64,000 nt of DNA. It comes from Rotaria sordida (taxonomy: Eukaryota > Rotifera > Eurotatoria > Philodinida > Philodinidae). Shown here piece after piece: positions 1-10,952 of this stretch (position 1 is the first letter of the stretch; each line of letters opens with the position of its first letter). A program made the position numbers and the translations under genes. Below the pieces are notes generated by a model that saw only the letters and a list, made by a program, of their open reading frames with translations, had not been told where the DNA came from and did not search any database. The DNA lies in NCBI GenBank assembly GCA_905250125.1, contig CAJNOL010000926.1, forward strand, positions 1 through 64,000, written 5' to 3'.

Positions 1-1135
1 GTTCAAAAGAGGTTTTTTGAAACATAACCCAGATCCATTTTAAAATATCATGAATGTTGGTTTCACGTTTCAAACAGATAAATGCCATGAAAAAAAGCAC
101 TATTGATGGACCGATGACACGTTGTTCTTTGTTCAACAAATCTGTGCTTCACTCTATTTTTTTTACTATCATGACCATTAGACAAATTCATAATTTCCTT
201 AATCTTTTATTTCACTTTCATTTTCTGTATCATCTTTATCTTCTTACTAAATTAAAATATAGCTAACATTCTTCTGTTGTTATACAACAAGTAACAAGGA
301 ATAGGATGAGTTTGTCAAAAATTAGTTTCTGAACATGTTTCTTTATTGAGATGAGAAAAGAAAATTTCTATGAAAACATAAAAATCACCTGTTTAGAGAA
401 ACTTGTTATTTGTGAAGTTTTCTCTAATTTATGACTCCAACCAATGAGCAAAATATGAACTCAAATGGAATGAGTTAGTTGATGAAGTTCGCTCATTAGT
501 GTTTTCTTTCTGAATTATACCTGTTACACTGATATTTCCCTATAGATCACAGTATACTAATAAGTCAAATGATGGTATTTTGACCTGATATTTTACTCTC
601 ATATATGTTTCATAGTTATTAAAATATCATAAAGTTTCTACGGAGAGCATGCATGTCTCTTGTAGGATAACAATGAAAAATATTCATGATGTAATTAGAA
701 GATTGTTACAATGCAATCCTACTGGCGTTGTTTTGATTTCGAAATGATTCGAAATTTTTGTCATTATAGTATATTTGCGGCTGATAACATGCCATCAAAG
801 GGTCTGTAAGATAGAGATGCTAGCAATTCTGATCATGTAGTAAGAGCCAGTCCGTAGTCCTTATGTAAATTATATTAGTTGCAGTGTCTGTTATTTCTCA
901 GTCATTGCGCGGATCTCCAACGAGTTCTCCAGTAAATGACAGAAAGTGCTTGACGAATAATCTGAGTAATGAATTTCGCAAGACTCGGCGAGGTTCAAAT
1001 AAAAAGCATTGGTATTCATCCAGATTTGGCTATAACCATCCCACAATATCGATAAGAATGTGATCAGAATCATGTGAATCTAATACAATCCACTAACGAC
1101 TGTTGAATCAAAGTAACTAGTTCATCTTTATTTCT
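1..1135. other. 5' flank, no gene supported
   Basis: This AT-rich stretch holds only short open frames without recognisable protein features. A first exon for the FG-GAP gene at 1155 (signal peptide) could lie here, but I could not find a convincing one. Positions 1121-1154 form a pyrimidine-rich splice acceptor ending in CTAG. Confidence 0.5.
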
Positions 1136-4100
1136 TTGTTATTCTGTTACCTAGTCGCAAAATGTCAACTCAACTTCAAATCAACGACCCAAAATCCAGT
1201 TGACTATAAGTCTGATCCACGATCTGTCGCTATCGGTGACTTCAACAATGATACTTGGCCAGATATTGCTATAGCTAATTATGCTGCTGACCATATAGCT
1301 GTATATTATGGATATGGCGATAGGACAGCGGTAAGCCCAGTCACATATCGGACTGGTTCCGGCTCTGCTCCATACATGGTCGCCGTTAATGATTTTAACA
1401 ACGATGATCGACTGGATATTGCAGTCGCAAACTTTGGCACAAACAACATTGGTATACTTCTTGGCTTCGAAAATGGATCTTTTGCAAGCCAAAAAACCTT
1501 TTCAACTGCCTCTTCTCGTCCCATTTGGATTCATGCAACTGATCTCAACAATGACACAGCATTAGATATTATCACCGCTAACCATGGCACACACAGCGTA
1601 AGTATATTTTATGGATATAGAAATGAAAGCTTTTCAAACCCAAGCACGTACTCTACGGGTTATGATTCTTTCCCGTTTGCGGTTGTCAGTGGTGATTTCA
1701 ACAACGACAAACAGATGGATCTTGCTATCGCCAATTATGGCACCAACAACGTTGGTATAATGTTTGGAACTGGTAACAACACTTTTGCAAATCAAATCAC
1801 GTTTTCAACTGGTCCGAATTCCCATCCATACTCGATTGCTGTGGGTCATTTAAATGACGACAACATGTTAGATATCGCGGTCACCAACAATGGAAATAAC
1901 AGTGTCGGTATTTTTCTGGGTCACGGCAACGGAACTTTTATGAGACAAGCGACATATTCCCTCAACGCTTCTTCTCCATATTCTATTGGCATTGGTGACT
2001 TCAACAAGGACAATCGGATGGATTTAGTCGTCACCAATAATGGCACTGACAGTATAGCTGTGTTTCTCGGATATGGCAACGGCACTTTTGTAAGCCCAAA
2101 AATGTATTCAACTGGATCTTCTTCTTCGATCTACGTTGCCATAGGTGATTTCAACAGAGACGATCGTTTAGATATTTTCGTCATCAATAATGACACAAGC
2201 AGCATAGATATCTTGCTTGGATATGACGAGTTCTTTCCAATTCAAACTAAATATCTAACTGGCTCTTTTCCAACCTCTGTAGCTGTCGGTGATTTTAATA
2301 GCGACACCGTATTAGACATCGCCGTTACCAATGAAGATGAGAACACTGTAAGTGTACTTCTCGGATATAGTAATGGCTCTTTTGCAAGACAAGTAAACTA
2401 TTCCACTGGCACTCAACCATATGGTGTAGCTGTTGGTGATCTTAATAACGACAACCGACTCGATATGATTATCACTAATTCTGCTAATAACACTGTAAGT
2501 GTATTTCTCGGATATGGTAATGGCTCTTTTGCGAGTCAAACGACATATTCAACTGGTACGTTGCCATACTATTTAGCTGTAGGTGATTTGAACAACGATA
2601 CCCGACTGGATATTGTCGTCACTAATTATCTTGACGAGACTGTAAGCGTACTTCTTGGAAATGGCAATGGCTCTTTTGCAAATCAAGCGACATGTTCAGT
2701 TGGCATTACTCCATACTATGCAGCTGTTGGTGATTTTAACAACGACACCCTATTGGACATTGTCGTCACTAATTCTAATAACAACACTGTAAGTGTACTT
2801 CTAGGATATGGCAATGGCTCTTTTGCAAATCGAGTAGAATATTCAACTGGCATTTATCCAGTATTTATAGTTGTGGCTGATTTTAACAATGACACCGGTT
2901 TAGATATCGTCGTCACTAATTTTCTTGACAACACTGTAAGTGTACTTCTCGGACATGGTGATGGCTCTTTTGCAATGCAAAAGACATATTTAACGGGCGA
3001 CAGACCAAATGGTTTAGCTGTCGGCGATTTCAATAACGACACCAGACTAGATATTGTTGTAAGTAATTCTGGAAATAATACTATAGGTATATTCCTCGGA
3101 TATGGTAATGGTTCGTTTGCAAGTCAAAAGACATATTCAACCGGTGCTTATCCATTCACTTTAGCTGTTAATGATTTTAACAACGATAACCGACCAGATA
3201 TCGTCGTCACTAATTATTATGATGCCAATGTTAGTATTCTACTCCGTTATGATAGAGGGGCTATGAAAAATGAAATTACATTTACGCCCAGTGCTGGTGC
3301 CCATGTGAGAAGCGTTGCTATTTCTGATTTCAATAACGATAGTCTATTGGATATCGTCGTTGCTAATTATGGTAGTAATAATCTAGGTGTCAGTCTTGGA
3401 TATGGAAATGGCACCTTTGGAAACGAAATGATATTCTCAACTGGATTAAAATCTCATCCTTATTCAATTACAATTAATGACTTCAATAAAGACGGTCAAG
3501 TGGATATTGCAGTGGCCAATCATGGTACTAAAAGTCTTAGTACATTTCTGGGAAAGGGAAACGGAACATTTGAAAGTCAAGCAAATTATAGCACTAGTTT
3601 CGATTTTGCTCCATTGGCTGTTGGTGTTGGTGATTTCAATAAAGATGGACATCCGGAAATTGTTGCTGCATATGATGATACTGATAATTTGGATGTGTTT
3701 GTTTTATATGACATCGGAGATTTTTCTCATCGAACAACATATTCAACTGACCCTTGGCCAACCTCTGTCGCTTTTGGTGATTTTAATAACGATACTCGAC
3801 TGGATTTCGTTGTCACTACTACGCATTACAATAATGTAGCTGTATATCTTGGATATGGTAATGGCTCTTTTGCAAATCAAACGATATATTTAGTTGGAAA
3901 GGGACCATACTTTGTAGCTGTTGGTGATTTTAATAACGATGCCCGATCAGATATAGTCGTCGCTAATCTTGATGACAACACTGTAAGTGTACTCCTTGGA
4001 TATGGCAATGGCTCGTTTGCAACACAAAAGACATCTGCAGCTGGCTTTAAACCATATTTTGTAACAATTGGTGATTTTAATAATGACAGCCGACTAGATA

Positions 4101-5350
4101 TCGTCGTCGCTAATAATGATAGAAATTCTGTAACTGTACTTCTAGGATATGGCAATGGCTCTTTTGCAAATCAAGCGAATTATTCAACTGGGTCTCGGTC
4201 ATTGTCTGTAGCTATTGGGGATATTAATAACGACACCCGACTTGATATCGTTGTCGCTAATTTTGATAGCAATTCCGTAAGTTTACTTCTAGGATATGGC
4301 AATGGCTCTTTTGAAAGAAAAGGGAAATACTCTACTGGCAGTTCACCGACATTTGTTGCTGTCGGTGATGTTAACAACGACAGCCGACTAGATATTGTCG
4401 TCACTAATCGTGATAACAACACTGTAAGTGTACTTCTCGGATATGGCAATGGTTCTTTTGCAAGTCAGAAGATATATTCAACCGGTAATCAGCCACTCAT
4501 AGTAGCAGTTGGGGATTTAAATAATGATACTCGACTGGATATTGTTACCAATAGTTATCGTGACAACACTGTAAGTGTGCTTCTAGGGTATGGCAATGGC
4601 TTTTTTGCAAATCAAATGGCATATCCAATTGACACTACTCCATTCCAAGTAGCTCTTGGTGATTTGAATAACGATGGTCAACTGGATATTGTCTCCCCTA
4701 ATGTATACGGTAAAAGTATAAGTGTATTGCTAGGATATTCCAATCAAGCTTTTGTAAAACAAACGACGCTCATAACTGGCAATGGATCTCGACCAATGGC
4801 ATTCACTACTGGATACTTTAACAGTGATAATCAACTAGATATAGCAGTCGTGAATTCGGGTACTAACACCATGGGCGTTTTTTTGGGATATGGCAATGGC
4901 TCCTTCGCAAATCAAATAGCATTTTCAACTGGCTCTACTCCCATGTCTATTGCTGCTGGCGATTTCAACAACGATGCCATATTGGATATTGTCGTCGCTA
5001 ATTCTGGCGATGACACTGTTGGAGTATTTCTTGGATACGATAATGGCTGTTTTTCAAACCAAAAGATGTTTACGACGGGCTTCGCATCTTTACCTCGCAT
5101 GGTGGCTGTTGGTGATTTTAACAACGACACTTTACTAGACATTATCGTCGCTAATTATGGCACCAACAATGTAGGTGTACTGCTTGGATATGGTAATGGT
5201 TCCTTCGCTGACGTAAAGGTTTTTTCGACCGATTATGGATCTCGTCCATTCTCGATTTCTGTTGATGATTTTAACAATGATGGAAAGCTAGATTTCGCAG
5301 TCGCTAACAAGGGTGCTGACAATTTAAAAATTTTCTTGCAGACTTGTTAA
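1136..5350 (+). CDS. FG-GAP/VCBS repeat beta-propeller protein, 28 repeats
   Basis: This single open frame of about 1,400 codons is built almost wholly of one 48-51-residue repeat, counted 28 times. Each has the core DFNNDxxLDIVVxN, a Ca-binding-loop-like Asp/Asn signature, followed by a VxVLLGYGNGSF strand. FG-GAP/VCBS repeats form seven-bladed beta-propellers, so 28 repeats fit four propellers. The protein is probably extracellular: it has few Cys and many Asn-x-Ser/Thr sites. The 5' limit is uncertain, because the open frame has no ATG at its start. A polypyrimidine tract and CTAG at 1121-1154 make a good acceptor, so the exon probably begins at 1155 in phase needing one upstream base, and the signal peptide would be on an unseen exon. 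The stop is TAA at 5348. Such genes are abundant in bdelloids (established knowledge). The ligand is unknown. Confidence 0.9.
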   Translation: MLFCYLVAKCQLNFKSTTQNPVDYKSDPRSVAIGDFNNDTWPDIAIANYAADHIAVYYGYGDRTAVSPVTYRTGSGSAPYMVAVNDFNNDDRLDIAVANFGTNNIGILLGFENGSFASQKTFSTASSRPIWIHATDLNNDTALDIITANHGTHSVSIFYGYRNESFSNPSTYSTGYDSFPFAVVSGDFNNDKQMDLAIANYGTNNVGIMFGTGNNTFANQITFSTGPNSHPYSIAVGHLNDDNMLDIAVTNNGNNSVGIFLGHGNGTFMRQATYSLNASSPYSIGIGDFNKDNRMDLVVTNNGTDSIAVFLGYGNGTFVSPKMYSTGSSSSIYVAIGDFNRDDRLDIFVINNDTSSIDILLGYDEFFPIQTKYLTGSFPTSVAVGDFNSDTVLDIAVTNEDENTVSVLLGYSNGSFARQVNYSTGTQPYGVAVGDLNNDNRLDMIITNSANNTVSVFLGYGNGSFASQTTYSTGTLPYYLAVGDLNNDTRLDIVVTNYLDETVSVLLGNGNGSFANQATCSVGITPYYAAVGDFNNDTLLDIVVTNSNNNTVSVLLGYGNGSFANRVEYSTGIYPVFIVVADFNNDTGLDIVVTNFLDNTVSVLLGHGDGSFAMQKTYLTGDRPNGLAVGDFNNDTRLDIVVSNSGNNTIGIFLGYGNGSFASQKTYSTGAYPFTLAVNDFNNDNRPDIVVTNYYDANVSILLRYDRGAMKNEITFTPSAGAHVRSVAISDFNNDSLLDIVVANYGSNNLGVSLGYGNGTFGNEMIFSTGLKSHPYSITINDFNKDGQVDIAVANHGTKSLSTFLGKGNGTFESQANYSTSFDFAPLAVGVGDFNKDGHPEIVAAYDDTDNLDVFVLYDIGDFSHRTTYSTDPWPTSVAFGDFNNDTRLDFVVTTTHYNNVAVYLGYGNGSFANQTIYLVGKGPYFVAVGDFNNDARSDIVVANLDDNTVSVLLGYGNGSFATQKTSAAGFKPYFVTIGDFNNDSRLDIVVANNDRNSVTVLLGYGNGSFANQANYSTGSRSLSVAIGDINNDTRLDIVVANFDSNSVSLLLGYGNGSFERKGKYSTGSSPTFVAVGDVNNDSRLDIVVTNRDNNTVSVLLGYGNGSFASQKIYSTGNQPLIVAVGDLNNDTRLDIVTNSYRDNTVSVLLGYGNGFFANQMAYPIDTTPFQVALGDLNNDGQLDIVSPNVYGKSISVLLGYSNQAFVKQTTLITGNGSRPMAFTTGYFNSDNQLDIAVVNSGTNTMGVFLGYGNGSFANQIAFSTGSTPMSIAAGDFNNDAILDIVVANSGDDTVGVFLGYDNGCFSNQKMFTTGFASLPRMVAVGDFNNDTLLDIIVANYGTNNVGVLLGYGNGSFADVKVFSTDYGSRPFSISVDDFNNDGKLDFAVANKGADNLKIFLQTC

Positions 5351-6453
5351 TATTGCAACTCTTAACTTGCGTTTTTTTTCTTCTATTCACTGTTTCTAAC
5401 TTTTACTTAGTGCTACCAATATTTCTTGTAAGTTATTTTTTACTATTTATCTCTTATTTATATATTCATATAAACTATGAGTGAGCGTTGGGAAGTGAAA
5501 TAATATGTGATGCGTTTCCATCTTGCTTGAAAGTCCCATGAGATAGTTTTGATTTCATATCTATTTTATGTTAATTCACGAAAATAGAATACTCAAATAG
5601 TTAGTGAGGTAAGTATGAGAGGAAATGTGTTTGAATAGCTACCATGATTTAGATTTATGCGGATGTTATGCACAGAAAAGAGTGATTAGCAATGCAATGA
5701 AATAAGCAACAAGAAGAATATTGTTTGTATGCATATGAAACAAGAAAGAAAGTTTGTTTGTTTCTATTCAAAAGAAAAAAGCGAACCAGTATCGAAATGA
5801 AATGAGATAGAAATAAGTGTGGAAACCTCGGATTTAAGAGAGGATCCATGAGAAAACCGACCTTTGTTGAGATCGTCGGCACCTGTCAAATTTTATTTTT
5901 TTCGCTTTGTTTGCTCGATCGATAGAGTATGTTGTGAAACTAAGAAAACCAAAAGATCTCGTTTTGAAAGTGTTTCCTTCACGAGATCCAGGCCTCGCAA
6001 GTTTGACCACTGAGGATCAGTATGCATAAATATGCATGTTGTAGTCAAGTTTAGTATTTACTCAATTTTTTTCTCCATCATAAGTCTGACAAAGTTTGTT
6101 CATTTACCATTCGATAGAGGAGACGACGCCCTACAAACAGTGTTATTTTGTGCCTCGTTTGAATTTGGATTAGGTCCGCTAGACATAAAATACTCGATAA
6201 CTGAGGGGTCCAGTATATAGCGATTTTTCAAGTATTTTGAATATTTTGATATATTTTTTAAAAGACCCCATGAATTTTTTTTACTAATTATATACACCGA
6301 TCAATTCTGCATCGAATGGTGTAAAAATATCTGGATAAAAGTTGTCAGAACAGATCGAAACAGATCTCCCAATGTAACAGACGTATGGTATAGAAAAGGG
6401 ATATGTTTTCAAAATGACCATATTGTTTGGTTGGAAATCATTCTATTATCAAA
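5351..6453. other. Intergenic, no gene seen
   Basis: AT-rich spacer between the FG-GAP gene and the first telomere-like hairpin. Short open frames are present on both strands, but none shows a domain, signal peptide or convincing splice pair. Confidence 0.5.
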
Positions 6454-6686
6454 GGGTGTGGGTATGTGGGTGTGGGTGTGTGGGTGTGTGGGCGTGAGTG
6501 TGGGTGTGGGTGTGGGTGTGAGTGTGGGTGTGGGTGTGGGTGGGTGTGGGTGTGGGTGTGAGTGTGGGTCTGGGTGTGGGTGTGGGTGTGGGTGGGTGTG
6601 GGTGTGGGTGTGAGTGTGGGTCTGGGTGTGGGTGTGGGTGTGAGCATAGAAGAGATGAACAGTCATACCCACACCCACACACCCTC
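6454..6686. repeat. Telomere-like GT/CA hairpin 1 (largest G-rich arm)
   Basis: The plus strand carries about 190 bases of GTGGGT units (GGGTGTGGG, GAGTGTGGG, GGGTCTGGG variants). A 20-base loop, catagaagagatgaacagtc, follows at 6645-6664. A short C-rich arm ends in cacaccctc. Part of the G arm is a higher-order tandem of roughly 50-bp units, each carrying one TGGGTCTGGG variant. The units resemble TGTGGG, which I recall as the bdelloid telomere repeat. The order G-rich then C-rich is that of a head-to-head telomere junction. Open frames here are low-complexity artefacts. Confidence 0.9.
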
Positions 6687-8745
6687 TCGTGCTTTTTTGC
6701 TTTTATTATTCAAAAAAAGATGAACGCTGTTTAGGCACTGACCAACCATGCCCTACCCTGGTTACGCCACTAATATGAAGTTTTCTTTTCTTGATTACAA
6801 AAATATTAATTAAACAAATATTTCAATTTCTTACTACTTATTGATTATAGATAATTCTATAATATTTTTATTTTTTAATGATTAATGACTTCTTGAATCA
6901 AACATACATTCTATTACACAATTAAAAATTTATTAATAATGAGAAAAGTTAATGGATACTGTATTGATTTATTGATCGATGAATCTTATTATCAGTTGTA
7001 TAGATTAAAGAAATTCTTTGTTAGAGACTATCATTTATTTCAAAGATTTAATTGATATTCATCTTATTTAATTTGATTTTGTCAATTATTTAAAATGACT
7101 ATTTTTATACGTAACAAATAATATTCATTTTTTCTATTGAAATGAATTAATAGAATGAATATTTGACTAAGAATATGATTAAAAATCTATCTTTTTGTTT
7201 AAATAATGACAAAAACAATATTCTAGATAAAAATCTTTTGAATTCGATCAATTTTGAATGTTTTTATTTTCGAATCATTTTGAAATTTATGACAAATTTT
7301 TCCAAGAGAACAAGATGAATAAATTTCGATTACTTTCAAAAATAATCTACGAACGTTTGATTATTTTAAGTAGTAGAATTATTCTACTTTTTTAAATCAA
7401 CTTTAAAAACTCATTTAACAGTTCATACTAATCAAATTGATTTTTTCATCCATAAAAATTAATCTAAACGAAGATTTTCAAAAACGTGTTTATTTTCGAA
7501 AAGAGTGATTGATTTTATGTATGTATTAGTAGAAATTTAGAAATATTAATCTGCCAAGTCTGTTAGGATAGATAAACGACTTTTCTAAAGTTTGTAACTT
7601 ATCTAACAAAAATTTCAATCAATTGTTTAGTGGAAAAATTAGGTCAGTTTGCACGAGTCTTCGTTCTTTTGTATAGCATCTTGTTCAATTATATCATCAT
7701 CTTTAAACGAGAAGTCATTCACCGATTTGCATAGACTAGGAATTAAGCGATCAATTTTAAAGAAATATATAATAGTGTTAAGTATAGTTACTTTTTCTTC
7801 TTGAGAATAAAATCAAGTACAAAAGGAAAAACTAATTAAAATTTCAAATTTAACTTAATCAATATGCACAATTCACTCTTTTGACATGAAATTCTCAAAT
7901 AAAAGACAACATAGGATATTTATAATAATAGAAAAGATTTTTCTTTACAAGAAAATTTGATTGAAATCACCAATGATTGAGATAGAATTACAGATTTCAT
8001 TTTCTTTTTATTTCTCTTTATGCATCAATAATAAAAATGTGAAGTTTTCGAAATAATCATTTGGCAAAAAATTGATCTTCAAATAGGTTGCAATATAACT
8101 AGTTATAGTTTATTGTTGAAGAGAACTTTTCTGGCAAAGAAGTATAATAATTCCGGTTTTACTTTAAGATACAAATGAGAAGAAAACCATTCAGATTCAG
8201 TAAATTGTGAGCAGTATGAAACGAAAACAAAACTAGAAGCTTCATCGCTTTAAACATATTATTTGTCTTCGTCAAGTATAAAGTGAGACATAGGTTCATG
8301 CTCGTATTCCGTAGAACTCTTTAGAATTGAGAAGCGCAACTTTCAGCAATATTGGTGTAGAAGCTACACAATTCGAATTCATTTAAAATCCTCTTAGAGG
8401 CTCGTGATGATGTTAATTTTGACGCAGAGTCGTACATTCTGCCCTTGACTACACATTAGCGAAAATTCGATGTTAATATCTCTCTCCATTCTCAATGTAT
8501 AGAAATAAATCTTTTCTGTAAAAAGATCTACCATTGATGGGCTTTTCCATTCTTAACTTCAGTTGTTTTTCAGAAAAACAGAAAGGAAATTATGTTCTGA
8601 GAAGATTGATTGAAATGAGATTTCTCTATCCATTTTCATTCTTGAATAATAAATTGTATTCGAAAATGATCATCAAACAATATCATATAAAGAACAATCA
8701 ATTGTGAATTATGTTTTATTCACAGTTAACAATTGTGTGTTTTGA
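6687..8745. other. AT-rich intergenic, no gene seen
   Basis: About 2 kb of very AT-rich sequence with no open frame worth calling and no clear repeat structure. The last 30 bases lie in the 3' region of the minus-strand collar gene, with a TTTATT (AATAAA on minus) at 8715-8720. Confidence 0.5.
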
Positions 8746-9456
8746 CTAATATTTGATTATGTAATTGAATGCCATTGATGGTTGGACAATATCATGAGGA
8801 GCACCACCACCCACTGACTGTACGGTAACGCCTGTCTGGGCTTGCAATGTCGGTGGATTGTTTGTAACACCACCATTATCGACTCCATAGCAATAGTGAA
8901 CATTGTCAGATCTGACACCCCAGACTTGACCACGTGCAGGACTTCCCATATCGTGACTATGTCCAGGATCGTTCACTAGATGAGTATGAGCTGGCATTTC
9001 ATTTTGAGTGAGCACATGCTGCTCGGATCCAAATTGATTGCCTAACAGTCGATTAGTAAGACCCACTCCTTTGCCACTACCAACAATTACTCGACCACGA
9101 AGATCAGGCAGCTTGAATGTATTTACTTGGTTTCCAGAGCCATAGGAATCGCCAATGACTTGAAAAAGAGCCGGATATCGTTGCTGAGATACGGTCGATC
9201 CATCTGCTTTAAGCCAACCGTTGGGAATAATAGCACCTGCAAACGTCACAATTGTTCCTGGTGGAATTTGAAACTGCTGGGATTCGTTATCAGACGACGT
9301 AGGAGCATTCTTCGGAACGGTACTTCTCCGTACGTCATCGTTGGCTACAGCTATTAAGAAGTCTAGACAAAGAAAACCAGTTCGAATAAATGTTTGTGCT
9401 ATAAATCCTTACTTACATTCAATCACCACCAGAAGGACAAGCAGCAGCAGTTTCAT
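8746..9456 (-). CDS. Secreted phage-tail-collar-domain protein (2 exons)
   Basis: Exon 1 is 9417-9456 and exon 2 is 8746-9362, separated by a 54-bp intron (9363-9416, GTAAGT...CTAG on minus). The product is 218 aa. Residues 1-20 are a clear signal peptide (MKLLLLVLLVVIE, then YFLIAVA). The rest is a phage tail collar domain (PF07484-type): GWLKADG, LPDLRGRVIVGSGKG near residues 97-112, and MPAHTH near 136-141. In phage this domain sits at tail-fibre/baseplate junctions; in an animal its role is unknown, perhaps an extracellular trimeric or lectin-like protein. The intron, signal peptide, TATATAAAGG at 9528-9537 and AATAAA just after the TAG stop show a eukaryotic gene. A domesticated horizontal transfer is the natural inference. 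Confidence 0.88.
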
Positions 9457-9526
9457 AAGTATCTTGAATTATATTTACCGTTTTGAATATTAATATTTCT
9501 ATTCCATAGACCGACTGCTCCCCTTT

Positions 9527-9537
9527 ACCTTTATATA
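9527..9537 (-). promoter_or_regulatory. TATA box of the collar-domain gene
   Basis: The minus strand reads TATATAAAGG about 75 bases upstream of the ATG at 9456. The position suits a core promoter with a short 5' leader. Inference from sequence only. Confidence 0.5.
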
Positions 9538-10821
9538 CTAGCAGAAAAGAAACGATACGTCTTCAGTCGAAAGTAAATATTTCATCTTTCAGAATTTATT
9601 ATGCGCCATAAGATGCTTACTTCAAATATGTTTTATTAAGCAAAAACATTTCAAAGAAATTATGGCTGACAGGATGTGAAAGAACTAATAGCATTTGTTA
9701 GTTACTTTCTAGTGCTGTTCAAGAAACCAGTGGCAAGTTTCTTAGACTATTACTATCTCATTTGCTGCAATGTGTCTAAAGCGTTATTATGAACTGTAAC
9801 AGAGTAGCGGCATCTGTAAGAACAATTGGTTGTTTGTGCAATGGATTGACTATTTTTTTTTGGCTCCAACCAGTTGCCAAAGAATCGCTGTTATTATTCA
9901 CATATTCGTGCCAATGAAATATCTATTTTTGAAACAGAGTTATAGGCGATTTAATCTTTAAGAATTCTCAAATTTGAAGAAGGTTGACATGAATGTAACA
10001 GATCCTTCTAACATTTTCGACAGGATTGAATTGTGTCGTGTTTTTGGTCGTATGAATCATCCGACGAAAACGAGCAATACTCATTAAACTTTCACAGAAA
10101 AAAGTCTTTGTACGTAAATATACGAGATGCAATTGAAAAGTGCACACTTCATCGATATTCAGATCAAATGTGAGATGATTATACGTCACATATTATATTC
10201 ATAGTTATCGCAAATATTTACCTAATTATACAATCCTATTCTATGGTATAACCTAACGCATACATAATAGTCGGTATTTCATTATATTTCATCATACACA
10301 GCTGTGTATGAAAGTAGCATTATAGACAACTAGTATGTTTGATTGTCTTCTAATTAGTGCTATCTTTAAAAACATTTTAAGTATATGCAATTACTTTTTC
10401 ACAAAAACAAAATAAATGCTTGATGTAATATCATAAATAGGAAAAAGTATGAATTATAACATTTTAGTCTTGAGAATATTTATTTGCGTTGTTATATGAC
10501 TATTGTCAATAAACAATGGCTGGACAAATGTAATTCGATGCTTTTTAAGAAAGGATCCGCCATCGAACCGATCAAACTCATATGGAGTCGGTCGTTTCTA
10601 ACAATTTTTTTATTTTTTAACTCAAATGAAAGACTATGTTGAGAATGTTATAAATCTAAAATATTAAGTTTTCTGATACATCTGTGAACAAATGCAAGAT
10701 CTCACAAATCTCTAATTATTCAGGTTAGATCATCAAAATTTGAGAAAATCGTTTTTTTTAAGCATTTTTTGTCGTATTTTTTGATTTTCTCTGGCCCTGC
10801 TCATTGGTATGAGTCAAGAGA
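9538..10821. other. Intergenic, no gene seen
   Basis: AT-rich spacer between the collar gene and hairpin 2. I found no supported coding sequence and no clear repeat. Confidence 0.45.
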
Positions 10822-10949
10822 GGGTGTGGATGTGGGTGTGGATGTGAGTGTGGATGTGAGTGTGGGGTGTGGGTGTGAGCATAGAAGAGATGAACAGTCA
10901 CACCCACACTCACACCCCACATCCCACACCCCACATCCACCCACACCCT
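10822..10949. repeat. Telomere-like GT/CA hairpin 2
   Basis: The G-rich arm (GGGTGTGGATGTGGG type) runs to about 10879. The loop at 10880-10899 is identical to the 20-base loop of the hairpin at 6454. A C-rich arm follows to 10949. It directly abuts the broken CHAP amidase open frame that resumes at about 10953, as if it replaced the amidase 5' part. Confidence 0.88.
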
Positions 10950-10952
10950 TAT

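Noticed and set aside
6431..6734. Several overlapping long open frames rich in Val/Gly/Trp/Cys or His/Thr/Pro
   Set aside because: They are translations of the GT/CA repeat in all frames. There is no sequence other than the repeat, so not genes.
8746..9456. Collar-domain gene as bacterial or phage contamination
   Set aside because: A signal-peptide exon joined by a phase-consistent 54-bp intron, a TATA box and AATAAA show it belongs to the eukaryotic genome.
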